Positions 9,262 through 17,612 of a stretch of 64,000 nt of DNA are shown piece after piece (within the stretch, counting starts at the first letter, position 1; each line of letters opens with the position of its first letter). This DNA comes from VXNE01 sp965200505 (GTDB lineage: Bacteria; Pseudomonadota; Gammaproteobacteria; Pseudomonadales; Azotimanducaceae), in the NCBI GenBank assembly GCA_965200505.1, contig OZ241343.1:930001-994000 (forward strand), in the 5' to 3' direction. The notes beneath the pieces were generated by a model, which worked only from the letters and a program-made list of their open reading frames with translations, had not been told where the DNA came from and made no database searches. The translations under genes and the position numbers were made by a program.

Positions 9262-10358
9262 TGGCCCAACCTCCGCCACATGGCCGGAAGGCTTTCGCCC
9301 AAGGCTTCGGCGCGCCATCCGAGGCTCGCAAGCGGAGCCCCTTCCTGGCGCACGAACTCACGCAGGACGCGCTTGCGGGCGAGCAGCGCCGCGGCCATGC
9401 CCAGCCCGTGGGCGCGTTCGGTGGCGATCTCCACCAGCGCCTTCAGCGTCGCGCCTTGGCGGGGGGAGAGCGGCCCGGGCAGCGGCGCCGGCGGATCGTC
9501 CTCCGCCAAGGCGCGTTCCCGCAGCGCGTCGATGTCGCCGGCGTAGCGCCGCGCCGCGCCTTTGGGCAGCAAGCGGGACACCCAATCCTTGGCAGCGCCG
9601 TCGGCCTTGGCGAGCGCCAAGAGCTGCGCGTCCGCCACCACCCGGTTGCGCGGCACGTCGCGGCGCCGCGCCTCCGCCTCGCGCCACGCCGCCAAGCGTC
9701 GGATGACGGCCAACTGGCGTCGCGACAAACGATCGGCGCCGCGGATGCCGCGGTAGTAGTCGAGCGGGTCGGTTGCCGGGCGCGTGAGCAGCTTGGCCAT
9801 TTCCTCCGCAAACCATCCCATCCGGCCCGTCTCAGCCAACCGCTCCGCCAAGCGTGACCAGATGGGCGCCAGATGGGTGGCGTCCTCGCGGGCGTACGCC
9901 AACTGCTTGGCGGAGAGCGGGCGCTGCAGCCAATTCGAGCGCGTCTCGTGCTTGGCGAGCACCAGGCCGAGATGGGCTTGCACCAGCCCGGCGTAGCTGA
10001 TGGACAGTTCCGGGGCCAGGAACGCGTGGGCGAGTTGCGTGTCAACGATGCCGGCGGGGGTCACGCCCAAATGCCGATCCACCACCTCCAAGTCCTCCGA
10101 GCAGGCGTGCATCGCCTTGATGGGGCGCGGCGCGGCGAACAACGTCTTGAGCGGGCCGAAGCCCTGCTCCGCACAGGCATCCACCAAGCTGACCCCGGCG
10201 TCGCCGGCGATCTGATACAGGGCCGGGATGGGGAAGAAGGTGCGTTCGCGCACGAACTCGGTGTCCACGCCCACCACCTCGCCCCAGCCGGCGGCAACGG
10301 CGGCGAGGGCTGAGTCCGTGCTGATGAGCTCAGACTGAGCGGCGTCCCGCAAGGGCAT
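9258..10358 (-). CDS. rnd: Ribonuclease D
   Basis: 366-residue 3'-5' exoribonuclease for tRNA and stable RNA maturation, close to the 375 residues of E. coli RNase D. The DEDDy exonuclease motifs are visible: VVGVDTEF (ExoI), a central Asp in GIVDTQLAH (ExoII), and YAREDATHL (ExoIII). An HRDC-like C-terminal half follows. The ATG at 10358 lies inside the last 29 bp of recR, an overlap consistent with an operon. No later start preserves the first catalytic motif with a sensible leader. Confidence 0.93.
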   Translation of the reverse strand: MPLRDAAQSELISTDSALAAVAAGWGEVVGVDTEFVRERTFFPIPALYQIAGDAGVSLVDACAEQGFGPLKTLFAAPRPIKAMHACSEDLEVVDRHLGVTPAGIVDTQLAHAFLAPELSISYAGLVQAHLGLVLAKHETRSNWLQRPLSAKQLAYAREDATHLAPIWSRLAERLAETGRMGWFAEEMAKLLTRPATDPLDYYRGIRGADRLSRRQLAVIRRLAAWREAEARRRDVPRNRVVADAQLLALAKADGAAKDWVSRLLPKGAARRYAGDIDALRERALAEDDPPAPLPGPLSPRQGATLKALVEIATERAHGLGMAAALLARKRVLREFVRQEGAPLASLGWRAEALGESLPAMWRRLGQ

Positions 10359-10929
10359 GGACGATGGTGCCTCCGTCGATGTACTCGAGTTCACCGCCCA
10401 ACGGCACGCCGTGGGCGATGCGGGTGAGACGCACGGCCCCGCCGGCCAGCGCCTCGCTGATGTAATGCGCCGTGGCCTCGCCCTCCACCGTCGGGTTGGT
10501 GGCGAGAATGACCTCCTCGACGCCCCGTTCCCGCGCCCGCTGCGCGATCTCGTCCAAGCCCAGCTGCGCCGGACCGATGCCGTCGATGGGCGACAGGCGC
10601 CCATGCAGCACGAAATAGCGCCCGCTGTAGCCACCCGCTTGCTCGATGGCGATGACGTCCACTGGCGATTCCACCACACACAAGAGCCGCCCGTCGCGTT
10701 TCGGATTGCGGCAAATGGCGCACACGTCCGCCTCGCACAGCATGCGACATTCCGAACAGCGCGTCACCCGCGCCACCGCGTCGGCAAGCGCCGTCGCCAA
10801 GGCGCCGCCGCCCTCGCGATTGTGTTGCAACACGCTGAGCGCCATGCGCGTGGCCCACTTCGGGCCAACGCCCGGCAACGCTTGCAGCGCTTCGACCAAG
10901 CGGTCGATTAAGGGGCTGACGCGGATCAA
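10330..10929 (-). CDS. recR: Recombination mediator RecR
   Basis: 199 residues, the usual RecR length. It acts with RecF and RecO to load RecA at gaps. A helix-hairpin-helix at ALPGVGPKWA is followed by a four-cysteine zinc finger (CSECRMLC...CAIC) and a Toprim domain (VVESPVDVIAIE). The TTG start at 10929 overlaps the ybaB TGA (TTGA), and no ATG or GTG is available nearby. The ybaB-recR adjacency is conserved across bacteria. Confidence 0.95.
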   Translation of the reverse strand: MIRVSPLIDRLVEALQALPGVGPKWATRMALSVLQHNREGGGALATALADAVARVTRCSECRMLCEADVCAICRNPKRDGRLLCVVESPVDVIAIEQAGGYSGRYFVLHGRLSPIDGIGPAQLGLDEIAQRARERGVEEVILATNPTVEGEATAHYISEALAGGAVRLTRIAHGVPLGGELEYIDGGTIVHALAGRRSV

Positions 10930-11249
10930 AGGGGCAGCTTGAACCCGGCCGGCAGGCCCAGGCCTTGGCCGAGGGCGGATAGGCGCGACTTCTGCTCGGA
11001 CTCCACGCGCCGTGCCGCGTCCGTGATGGCGCCGGCGATGAGCCCTTGCAGCAGCTCGCGGTCGCCCGAGAACGCGGCGGGGTCGATTTCCACCCGCCGC
11101 GCCTCGTAGCGGCCGGTCAGCGTCACCTTGACCAGCCCGGCGCCGCTCTCGCCGGTCACTTCGATGTTGGCGACCTCCGCCTGCGCCGCGCTCAAGCGCG
11201 ACTGCAGCGCCTTGGCTTGCTGCATGAGGTCCTTCAAGTCCATCGCCAT
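10926..11249 (-). CDS. ybaB: YbaB/EbfC family nucleoid-associated protein
   Basis: 107-residue DNA-binding protein, typical length for YbaB/EbfC dimers. It has the N-terminal coiled-coil helix (DLMQQAKALQSRL) and the family segment ITDAARRVE. It lies between dnaX and recR, the classic location. Two in-frame ATGs (11249 and 11243) are possible starts; the first is used. Family members bind DNA as a tweezer-like dimer and affect nucleoid organisation. Confidence 0.94.
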   Translation of the reverse strand: MAMDLKDLMQQAKALQSRLSAAQAEVANIEVTGESGAGLVKVTLTGRYEARRVEIDPAAFSGDRELLQGLIAGAITDAARRVESEQKSRLSALGQGLGLPAGFKLPL

Positions 11250-11266
11250 GCCCCCTTCTTCGGGCT

Positions 11267-12943
11267 TCAGTTCGCGGACGGCAACGGCCGCACGACGTCC
11301 ACGCTCGCGTCAAAACGCCGCTTCAGCGCCTGCAAATGCTCATCCGCAAGCAACGCCGCCTCAGCCGCGGCCTGTCGCTCTTGTTGCACACGTTCCTCGC
11401 GTTGCGCCGGTGTCTCCCCGAACGGTGCGCCGATCTCGAACGCCACCGCCGCGTCGTGGCCCGTGAACGCGCGCACCGCGGCGCGCACCGCGGCGCGGCG
11501 GGCATCGCTCAGAAGCGTTGCCTGGGCCTTGTCGAGCAGGAACTTCCACTCGGCCGCATCCCGCGAGACCAAGAGGCAGTGCTGCAACAAGGCGGCGGCC
11601 ATGCCGGTGGGCTGCAGCGCCGCCAACAGCTCGTGCCACTGCGCCGCGTCTGGCGATGGCGCCGGCGGTGCGGCGTCTGGCGTGTGGGGCGCCGGCGCGG
11701 TGTCGTCCGTTTTGGCGGACGCCGCGGGGCTTGGAGCGCGTTCCCGCGCCGGAGGCTTCGGCATCGCCCGGGGCGGTGCTGCCGGGGCCGCGGCGGTGGC
11801 TTCCGCGGTGGCGACGCTTTGCGCTGCCGGCTTGGCGGCGCCGGCCGCCGCGGCGCGATCTCCGGACAATCGGCTGCCTTCGGGGCGAAACGCCACCATG
11901 CGGATGAGCGCCATCTCGAACCCCACGCGGGGATCGGCGGCGTACTGCAGGTCGCGCCCGCCCAGGAGGGCCACTTGGTAGTAGAGCTGCACGTCTTCCG
12001 GCTGCATGCGCTCGACGAACGGACGCACCCCCGGCGTCGCCTCGCCACCGATGGCCTGCGCCATCGCCAAGTCGTGGAAGGCGCGCTGCAGGTTCGCCAG
12101 CACGTCGGCGAAGTCCGCGCCGCGCTCCGCCAAGTCCGCCGCGCAGCCCAGCAGGCGTTCCTTGTCGCCATCCGCCAAGGCGCCGAGCAGCGCCGCCACC
12201 TCGTCGCCGCGGGTGACGCCGAGCAGCGTGGCCACGTCATCCGCCTTCAAGGCGCCGCCGCCGAAGGCCACGGCTTGGTCCGCGATGGACAGCGCATCGC
12301 GCATGCTGCCCTGCGCCGCCTGCGCGATGACGTCCAGCGCCGGCGGCTCGAACTCGATGGCCTCGGCTTCGAGCACCTCGCCCAAGTGCGCCGCGATGCG
12401 TTCCGGCAGGATGTTCTTCAAGTTGAACTGCAGGCAGCGCGACAGCACCGTGATGGGCACCTTGCGCGGGTCCGTCGTCGCGAGCAGGAACTTGATGTGC
12501 GGCGGCGGCTCCTCCAAGGTCTTCAACAGCGCGTTGAAGCTGGCTGTGGAGAGCATGTGTACCTCGTCGATGAGATACACCTTGAAACGCCCACGCGCCG
12601 GCATGTATTGGGCGTTGTCCAGCAGCTCGCGGGTGGCCTCCACGCCGGTGCGCGACGCGGCGTCCACCTCGATGAGGTCAACGAAGCGCCCGGCGGTGAT
12701 CTCGACGCAGGCGCCACATTCGCCACACGGCGTCGAACTCACGCCCTGCTCGCAGTTCAGGCAGTTGGCGAAGGCGCGCGCCAACGTCGTCTTGCCGACG
12801 CCCCGTGTGCCGGTGAAGAGATAGGCGTGATGCAGGCGGTCCGCATCCAGCCCATGCACGAGGGCCCGCACCGCATGGTCTTGGCCCACGACGTCCTGGA
12901 ACTTGCGTGGCCGGTATTTGCGGGCCAGCACCTGATAGCTCAT
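11267..12943 (-). CDS. dnaX: DNA polymerase III subunits gamma/tau
   Basis: 558-residue clamp-loader ATPase. Walker A GTRGVGKT is at residues 45-52, the zinc-binding cysteines are at 64, 73, 76 and 79 (the same positions as in E. coli), and Walker B is VYLIDEVHML. The C-terminal third is Ala/Pro-rich, followed by a tau-type domain. I found no A-rich slippery heptamer at the end of the gamma region, so programmed frameshifting to make a separate gamma is not supported. It heads the dnaX-ybaB-recR-rnd run. Confidence 0.96.
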   Translation of the reverse strand: MSYQVLARKYRPRKFQDVVGQDHAVRALVHGLDADRLHHAYLFTGTRGVGKTTLARAFANCLNCEQGVSSTPCGECGACVEITAGRFVDLIEVDAASRTGVEATRELLDNAQYMPARGRFKVYLIDEVHMLSTASFNALLKTLEEPPPHIKFLLATTDPRKVPITVLSRCLQFNLKNILPERIAAHLGEVLEAEAIEFEPPALDVIAQAAQGSMRDALSIADQAVAFGGGALKADDVATLLGVTRGDEVAALLGALADGDKERLLGCAADLAERGADFADVLANLQRAFHDLAMAQAIGGEATPGVRPFVERMQPEDVQLYYQVALLGGRDLQYAADPRVGFEMALIRMVAFRPEGSRLSGDRAAAAGAAKPAAQSVATAEATAAAPAAPPRAMPKPPARERAPSPAASAKTDDTAPAPHTPDAAPPAPSPDAAQWHELLAALQPTGMAAALLQHCLLVSRDAAEWKFLLDKAQATLLSDARRAAVRAAVRAFTGHDAAVAFEIGAPFGETPAQREERVQQERQAAAEAALLADEHLQALKRRFDASVDVVRPLPSAN

Positions 12944-13016
12944 CGCCGGCGATTGTAGCGTTTCCCGCGGCCGGCCACGCCATGCGGCGCCCTGCTCCCG
13001 CTATGATGCATGGCCC

Positions 13017-13736
13017 ATGGGTTTCGCCGGCGACTTTCTGATCTTCGGCCACCGCGGCGCCGCCGGGCTTGCGCCGGAGAACACCCTGCTCGGCTTCCGG
13101 CGCGCCATCGCACTGGGGGTGGATGCGGTGGAGTTCGACATCCATTGCGTGGCAGGCCGGCTGGTGGTCATTCACGACGAAACGCTTTCGCGCACGACGA
13201 ATGGGCACGGCGACGTCGCCGGGCACAGCTTGGCGGCGCTGCGGCGGTTGGACGCCGGCGGCGGCGAGCACATACCGCTGCTTGAAGAGGTGCTGGCCTG
13301 CCTGCCGCCGGAAGCCGGCGTGAACATCGAGTTGAAGGGCAAAGGCACCGGCGCCGCCTTGGCCGCCTGCTGGCCGTGTGGCGAGCGGGATGCGCTGGTG
13401 TCGAGTTTCGACTTGGCCGAATTGGCGGACTTTCGGCGCGGCCGCCCGGAAGCTCGTTGCGCACCGCTCTTCCACCGCCGCCGCGGCGACATGGTGGCGC
13501 TGGCGAAGGCGATGGGCGCTTGGTCCATCAACGTGGCGGATGGCTTGGCGAGCGAAGCGTTCATCGCCGCGGCGGAGGACGCCGGAGTGCCGGTTCTGGT
13601 TTACACCATCAACGATCCGGCACGCGCCAAGCAACTCGCCGGCTGGGGCGCCAAGGGTGTGTTCACGGACTTTCCGGACCGCGTGTGCCGGCGCACCATC
13701 AATGCACCGGGCGGCGGCGAACCCGAACGCGGCTGA
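13017..13736 (+). CDS. Glycerophosphodiester phosphodiesterase, cytoplasmic type
   Basis: 239-residue GDPD-family TIM-barrel enzyme that hydrolyses glycerophosphodiesters to glycerol-3-phosphate and an alcohol. The signature GHRGAAGLAPENT is at about residue 11, EFDIHC supplies the metal ligands, and HDETLSRTT is the next conserved stretch. There is no signal peptide, so it is probably cytosolic like UgpQ. The ATG at 13017 gives a normal N-terminus. It is divergent from dnaX. Confidence 0.93.
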   Translation: MGFAGDFLIFGHRGAAGLAPENTLLGFRRAIALGVDAVEFDIHCVAGRLVVIHDETLSRTTNGHGDVAGHSLAALRRLDAGGGEHIPLLEEVLACLPPEAGVNIELKGKGTGAALAACWPCGERDALVSSFDLAELADFRRGRPEARCAPLFHRRRGDMVALAKAMGAWSINVADGLASEAFIAAAEDAGVPVLVYTINDPARAKQLAGWGAKGVFTDFPDRVCRRTINAPGGGEPERG

Positions 13737-13786
13737 TGTACGCCGGCGGCATCAAGCCGTGCCCGCCGCCATCGAGCGCGATTTCC

Positions 13787-14029
13787 CTACCCCGCGGCGC
13801 GGGGGCGCTCTTCATCCAGCGCATCGAGCTCCCTTTCGAGGCCGTAGCGCCGATCCGTGATGATGCGTTCCAGCGTTTCGATGCGGGCTTTCAATGCCTG
13901 CACTTCCCGGGCGAGGCCGGGATCCACGTCCTTCTTCGCCGGCGGCGGCCGGCGCTTCAGCCATTCGTTCGCCACGCCGCTCGCGCAGCCAACCAAGACG
14001 ATGAGAAAGATGAACAGGAAGAGGTCCAT
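13787..14029 (-). CDS. Small PspB-like membrane/coiled-coil protein, last gene of psp operon
   Basis: 80 residues: one N-terminal membrane helix followed by a charged coiled coil containing ARIETLERIITD, the same plan as PspB. It begins 6 nt after the pspC stop. It is probably a second PspB-like partner or a PspD analogue that fine-tunes PspA or PspC at the inner membrane. The exact family is uncertain, but operon position and architecture support a role in the same envelope-stress response. Confidence 0.7.
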   Translation of the reverse strand: MDLFLFIFLIVLVGCASGVANEWLKRRPPPAKKDVDPGLAREVQALKARIETLERIITDRRYGLERELDALDEERPRAAG

Positions 14030-14035
14030 GAGCGT

Positions 14036-14737
14036 TCAGTTTGCCTCGATGTCGCGCAACTCGCGTTGCAGTTCATATTGACCCGAAGTGACGTGGGTTT
14101 CCATCCGCCGCAGGCGCAATTCGAGTTCCGTCGCATCCGCCTGCAGCGCCCTCAGCCGCCCCCTCGGAGAGAATCCGTCACCGAGTTCCGGCCTCGGCGC
14201 CGCCGGCTCGGCCTCGTCCCGGCGCCGGCGGCTCGGCTCGCCGGGCAAGGGCGCCCGTTCCATCACGATCCATGCCACCAGATACGCCGGCAGCGTCACT
14301 TGGCCGACGAAGATGAGCCCCGTCACCGCGATGCAGCGCGTCACCCAGGTCTCCACGCCGAAGTAGTTGGCGATGCCGGCGCAAACGCCGGCGATGCGGC
14401 GGCGCGCCACATCCCGATACAGTCGGCGCGACCGGCGCGGCAGCCCCGCGTCGCCACGCTGGCGGTAGGTTCGGTCGCCGTCGTCGTAGCGATGGCCATA
14501 CCGAGCCCGGTGGCGGCCGGCGCGGCCGCCTAGGGCCGCTTGCGCCGCGGCGTCGCCAGTGTCTGTGGCGCCCTCGCCGCGCAACCGCGCCGCGGCCTCG
14601 TCCAAGAACTCCGCCGCCCGCTCCGACGCTTGATTGGCGGCGCTGGCGGCGAACTCTTCCGCCGCCTCTTGGAAGTTCCTCGCGGCGTCGCCGAAGGCGC
14701 GCTCCGAGCGGGGGTTGTGGTCGGTCGCTCGCGTCAC
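14036..14737 (-). CDS. pspC: Phage shock protein C (PspC domain) with long N-terminal extension
   Basis: 233 residues. The PspC domain sits in the middle (RRIAGVCAGIANYFGVE, then a membrane hairpin ending in LVAWIVMER), flanked by an Ala/Glu-rich cytoplasmic extension of about 110 residues and a charged C-terminal coiled coil. E. coli PspC is only about 119 residues, so this is an enlarged form. GTG at 14737 is chosen because GGGGGAGGCGAC lies just before it. PspC senses membrane stress with PspB and relieves PspA inhibition of PspF. Confidence 0.88.
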   Translation of the reverse strand: MTRATDHNPRSERAFGDAARNFQEAAEEFAASAANQASERAAEFLDEAAARLRGEGATDTGDAAAQAALGGRAGRHRARYGHRYDDGDRTYRQRGDAGLPRRSRRLYRDVARRRIAGVCAGIANYFGVETWVTRCIAVTGLIFVGQVTLPAYLVAWIVMERAPLPGEPSRRRRDEAEPAAPRPELGDGFSPRGRLRALQADATELELRLRRMETHVTSGQYELQRELRDIEAN

Positions 14738-14750
14738 TGTCGCCTCCCCC

Positions 14751-14993
14751 TCATTGGGCGCCGTCACGCTTGCGCCAATCCGGCGTCTCGGCATCCAAGA
14801 TGGCCTCCAGCGTTTCGATGCGATCGCCCATCCGCCCCACCATCTGCGTGAGGCGCTCCAGTTCCAGCCGCTCGTCGTCCGACAACGCGGCCCGGTCGCG
14901 GTGCTTGCTGCGATAGTGCAGGAAGATCCACAGCGGCGCGACCACCACCAAGAAGATGATCGTCGGCACGAACGCGAACACAAATCCGTCCAT
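14751..14993 (-). CDS. pspB: Phage shock protein B
   Basis: 80 residues, slightly longer than E. coli PspB. An N-terminal membrane helix (FVFAFVPTIIFLVVVAPLW) is followed by the conserved HYRSKHRD segment and a leucine-rich coiled coil (LERLTQMVGRMGDRIETL). It is 12 nt downstream of pspA and 13 nt upstream of pspC. It is expected to act with PspC in detecting inner-membrane stress. Confidence 0.92.
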   Translation of the reverse strand: MDGFVFAFVPTIIFLVVVAPLWIFLHYRSKHRDRAALSDDERLELERLTQMVGRMGDRIETLEAILDAETPDWRKRDGAQ

Positions 14994-15005
14994 GGCGGTG
15001 TGGCC

Positions 15006-15683
15006 CTATTCGCCGGCGGCGGCGTCGGGCTTGCTGACACGCGCCTTCAGCCGCTCCAGCTCGTCGTCAAGGCGCTCTTCGTCCTCCAAGCCCTCGATCT
15101 CCTGCGCCAACGTCTTGTGGCCCATGTCGTAGGATTCCGCGCGGCCTTCGAGGTCATCCATGCGCCGCTCGTACAGGTCGAAGCGCTCCATCGCGTCGTT
15201 GATGTTGTGGTCCGAGAGCTGACGCCGCACCTGCAGGCGCGTCTCAGCCGCCTGACCACGCAACGTGATGGCGTTGCGGCGCGCCTTCGCGTCCTTGATC
15301 TTGGCCTCCAGCGCGGCGATGTCGCTGCCCAACCGAGACAGTGTGCCATCGAGCAGTTCCAGCTCCGCGGCCAACGCCTCGGCGGCCGCGGCGGCCTTGT
15401 TCCGTTCCGCCAGCGCCGCCCGGGCGAGGTCGTCACGCGCCTTGCGCACGGCGAGTTCCGCCTTGCGCTCCCAATCCGCCGCCTCTTTCCGAAGCGACGC
15501 CTGGCGACGGGACAGCTCCTTCTTGTCGGCGATGGCGCGCGCGGACGTGGTGCGCACCTCCACCAACGTCCCCTCCATTTCCTGAATGATGAGGCGCACC
15601 ATCTTCTCCGGATCCTCCGCCTTGTCGAGCATGGCGTTGAGGTTGGCGTTGACGATGTCCGTCAGGCGGGAAAATACGCTCAT
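15006..15683 (-). CDS. pspA: Phage shock protein A
   Basis: 225-residue, almost entirely coiled-coil ESCRT-III-family protein, matching PspA length. It opens with the amphipathic helix MSVFSRLTDIVNANLNAML followed by DKAEDPEKM, which is diagnostic. PspA binds PspF under normal conditions and binds damaged inner membrane under stress. The ATG at 15683 follows AAAGGAGG with a 9-nt gap; an out-of-frame ATG lies between them. It is preceded by a sigma-54-type promoter and a palindrome in the interval shared with pspF. Confidence 0.96.
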   Translation of the reverse strand: MSVFSRLTDIVNANLNAMLDKAEDPEKMVRLIIQEMEGTLVEVRTTSARAIADKKELSRRQASLRKEAADWERKAELAVRKARDDLARAALAERNKAAAAAEALAAELELLDGTLSRLGSDIAALEAKIKDAKARRNAITLRGQAAETRLQVRRQLSDHNINDAMERFDLYERRMDDLEGRAESYDMGHKTLAQEIEGLEDEERLDDELERLKARVSKPDAAAGE

Positions 15684-15805
15684 TTTGCATGGCCTCCTTT
15701 CGTTGCCAAGGGAGCCGCCCTCGGGGCGTCTCCTGTTCGGGTCGGCGGGTCGGCAACTCGGCGACGGTGTGCGCCGCGGGCTTTCGCCCCGTCTGCCCAA
15801 GCCCT

Positions 15806-15822
15806 TTCACAATCCGTGCCAA
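15806..15822 (-). promoter_or_regulatory. Predicted sigma-54 promoter of the pspABC operon
   Basis: On the minus strand the sequence reads TTGGCACGGATTGTGAA. Compared with the sigma-54 consensus YTGGCACGRNNNTTGCW, the -24 half is perfect and the -12 half has two mismatches. It points toward pspA with a predicted leader of about 110 nt. Psp operons in Proteobacteria are sigma-54 dependent, which supports the call. Confidence 0.7.
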
Positions 15823-15905
15823 CGCGGGCACATCCTTGCAACACGCTGTTTTTCTTCGCTCTTTTTCCGATCTTGGCGTACACCGTCCACGGCGATGTGG
15901 TTGAA

Positions 15906-15924
15906 TTAGCCAAACGTTGGCTAA
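15906..15924. promoter_or_regulatory. Perfect palindrome, probable PspF enhancer site and pspF autoregulatory operator
   Basis: TTAGCCAA, 3-nt spacer ACG, TTGGCTAA: a perfect 8-bp inverted repeat. It lies about 85-100 bp upstream of the pspA -24 element and 10 bp upstream of the pspF ATG. That is the place expected for the upstream activating sequence bound by PspF, and for an operator through which PspF could repress its own gene. The binding itself is inferred. Confidence 0.65.
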
Positions 15925-15933
15925 AATCCAACC

Positions 15934-16956
15934 ATGCAAACTGAACAAGAGCAGCTGCTGGGCGAGTCTCCCGCCTTCCTGCAGGCCTTGAACGAGGTGT
16001 CCGGGGCGGCGCCGCTGGAGAAGCCCATCCTCATCGTCGGCGAGCGCGGCACCGGCAAGGAACTGATCGCCGCCCGCCTGCATTACCTCTCCAACCGATG
16101 GGACGCCGTGTTCGTGAAGATGAACTGCGCGGCCATTTCAGACTCGCTGCTCGAAAGCGAACTCTTTGGCCACGAAGCCGGCGCGTTCACTGGCGCGACG
16201 CGGCCCCATGTGGGTAGGTTCGAGCGCGCCGACGGCGGCACATTGTTCCTGGACGAGTTGGCGACGACCTCCGGGCTCGTCCAAGAGAAGGTGCTGCGCG
16301 TCATCGAATATGGCGAGTTCGAACGCTTGGGCGGCAGCAAGACGCTGCGCATCAACGTGCGGCTCATCGCCGCGACCAATGAGGATCTGCCACGCTTGGC
16401 GGCCGCCGGCAAGTTCCGGCGCGACCTGTTGGACCGGCTCGCCTTCGATGTCATCACGTTGCCGCCGCTGCGGGCGCGCGGCACCGACCTGGAGCTGCTC
16501 GCCGAAGGCTTCGCCATCAACATGGCGACGGAGCTCGGACGCGAATACTTCCCCGGCTTCAGCCCGGCGGCCCTCGAGCGGCTGCGCGGCCACGACTGGC
16601 CCGGCAATGTGCGCGAACTCAAGAACGTCGTGGAACGCGCCGTGTATCGCACGGAGCCGGAACAGCCCGTGGACGACGTGACCATCGACCCGTTCGAGTC
16701 CCCCTTCCGGCCGGCACCCGGCACCGCTCTTGAGACAACGCCAGACGGTGCGGCGTCGGCCCCGCCGCCGGCGGAGCGGCTGCCGGGGAACCTAAAGCAG
16801 GCCGTCGCCCAATACGAAACCGACTTGGTGGAGGCGGCCATGCGCCAAGCCCGCCACAATCAACGCAAGGCGGCCGAGCTGTTGGGCCTCACCTACCACC
16901 AGTTGCGCGGCTATCTGCGCAAGTACGGGCTGCAACCCAAGGACGACGACGCCTGA
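15934..16956 (+). CDS. pspF: Sigma-54-dependent transcriptional activator PspF
   Basis: 340-residue enhancer-binding protein with no N-terminal receiver domain, as in PspF. The AAA+ domain has Walker A GERGTGKE, the sigma-54 contact loop GAFTGA and Walker B GGTLFLDE; the C-terminal helix-turn-helix is in NQRKAAELLGLTYHQLRGYL. It is divergent from pspA, across a shared 250-bp control region holding the palindrome and the -24/-12 element. Activity is expected to be held off by PspA until membrane stress. Confidence 0.95.
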   Translation: MQTEQEQLLGESPAFLQALNEVSGAAPLEKPILIVGERGTGKELIAARLHYLSNRWDAVFVKMNCAAISDSLLESELFGHEAGAFTGATRPHVGRFERADGGTLFLDELATTSGLVQEKVLRVIEYGEFERLGGSKTLRINVRLIAATNEDLPRLAAAGKFRRDLLDRLAFDVITLPPLRARGTDLELLAEGFAINMATELGREYFPGFSPAALERLRGHDWPGNVRELKNVVERAVYRTEPEQPVDDVTIDPFESPFRPAPGTALETTPDGAASAPPPAERLPGNLKQAVAQYETDLVEAAMRQARHNQRKAAELLGLTYHQLRGYLRKYGLQPKDDDA

Positions 16957-17044
16957 GCCTGCAGATGCCCAAGTGTGCCGGCGCGGGGCGCGGATGGCCG
17001 ACATTAGTTCGCGTCCGGCATGGCAGTGCGACTACAATGGGCGC

Positions 17045-17162
17045 GGCGATGGTGACCCAAGCCGGCCCCCTCGCGGCGACAAGTTGTGAACCCCGTCAGG
17101 CCCGGAAGGGAGCAGCGGCAGCAGCGGACTCGGGCGCCGAGGTGTGGCTGGGTTGGGTCGCC
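17045..17162 (+). ncRNA. ffs: Signal recognition particle RNA (4.5S type)
   Basis: The universally conserved SRP helix 8 core is present: GTCAGGCCCGGAAGG followed by AGCAGCGGCAGCAG. Outer strands pair as expected for the short bacterial hairpin RNA: GGCGA with TCGCC at the ends, and GACCCAA with TTGGGTC. A TACAAT -10 box at 17033-17038 sits 6 nt before the predicted 5' end. Ends are set from pairing and could be off by a few bases. Confidence 0.92.
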
Positions 17163-17195
17163 TCCAACCACACATTCGGAGAACCAAGAGGAACC

Positions 17196-17546
17196 ATGTC
17201 GCAAAGAGAGACTTTGAGCCGCCGTGGCTTCATGGGCGCCACGGCGAAGTGGGCGGCCTTCATCCCCGCCGCCAGCCTGATCGCCCGCGGCGCCGCGGCG
17301 CAAACCCGCATCGAGGAGACCCATCCCACGGCAGTGGCCTTGGGCTACCGCCACGACGCGAATGACGTGGACGTCACGCGGTATCCGAAACGCGCCACGC
17401 CGGAAGGCCAAATGCAGCTTTGCGACAACTGCATCCACTACAAAACCGAAGAAGAGGCAGACGGCTGGGCGCCGTGCGCGATCTTCCCCGGCCAAAGCGT
17501 GGCCGCCAAAGGCTGGTGCAACGTCTGGGTGGCGAAACCCGCCTAG
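17196..17546 (+). CDS. High-potential iron-sulfur protein (HiPIP), Tat-exported
   Basis: 116 residues. The N-terminus has a twin-arginine signal (SRRGFMG) followed by a hydrophobic stretch ending AAA. The mature part has the four cluster cysteines in HiPIP order: CxxC in LCDNC, then APC, then GWCN near the C-terminus. HiPIPs are periplasmic one-electron carriers, and this one lies next to a cytochrome oxidase operon, which fits a donor role; that link is inferred. The ATG at 17196 follows AGAGGAACC. Confidence 0.93.
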   Translation: MSQRETLSRRGFMGATAKWAAFIPAASLIARGAAAQTRIEETHPTAVALGYRHDANDVDVTRYPKRATPEGQMQLCDNCIHYKTEEEADGWAPCAIFPGQSVAAKGWCNVWVAKPA

Positions 17547-17612
17547 GTTCGCTTTCGGCGCGGGCGCGTCGGGCCGGCGCGGCCCGCCAACCGCCTCGCC
17601 GCCTGACGCCGG

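Noticed and set aside
11500..11900. Programmed frameshift in dnaX to make gamma
   Set aside because: No slippery A-rich heptamer with a downstream hairpin was found in the expected region.
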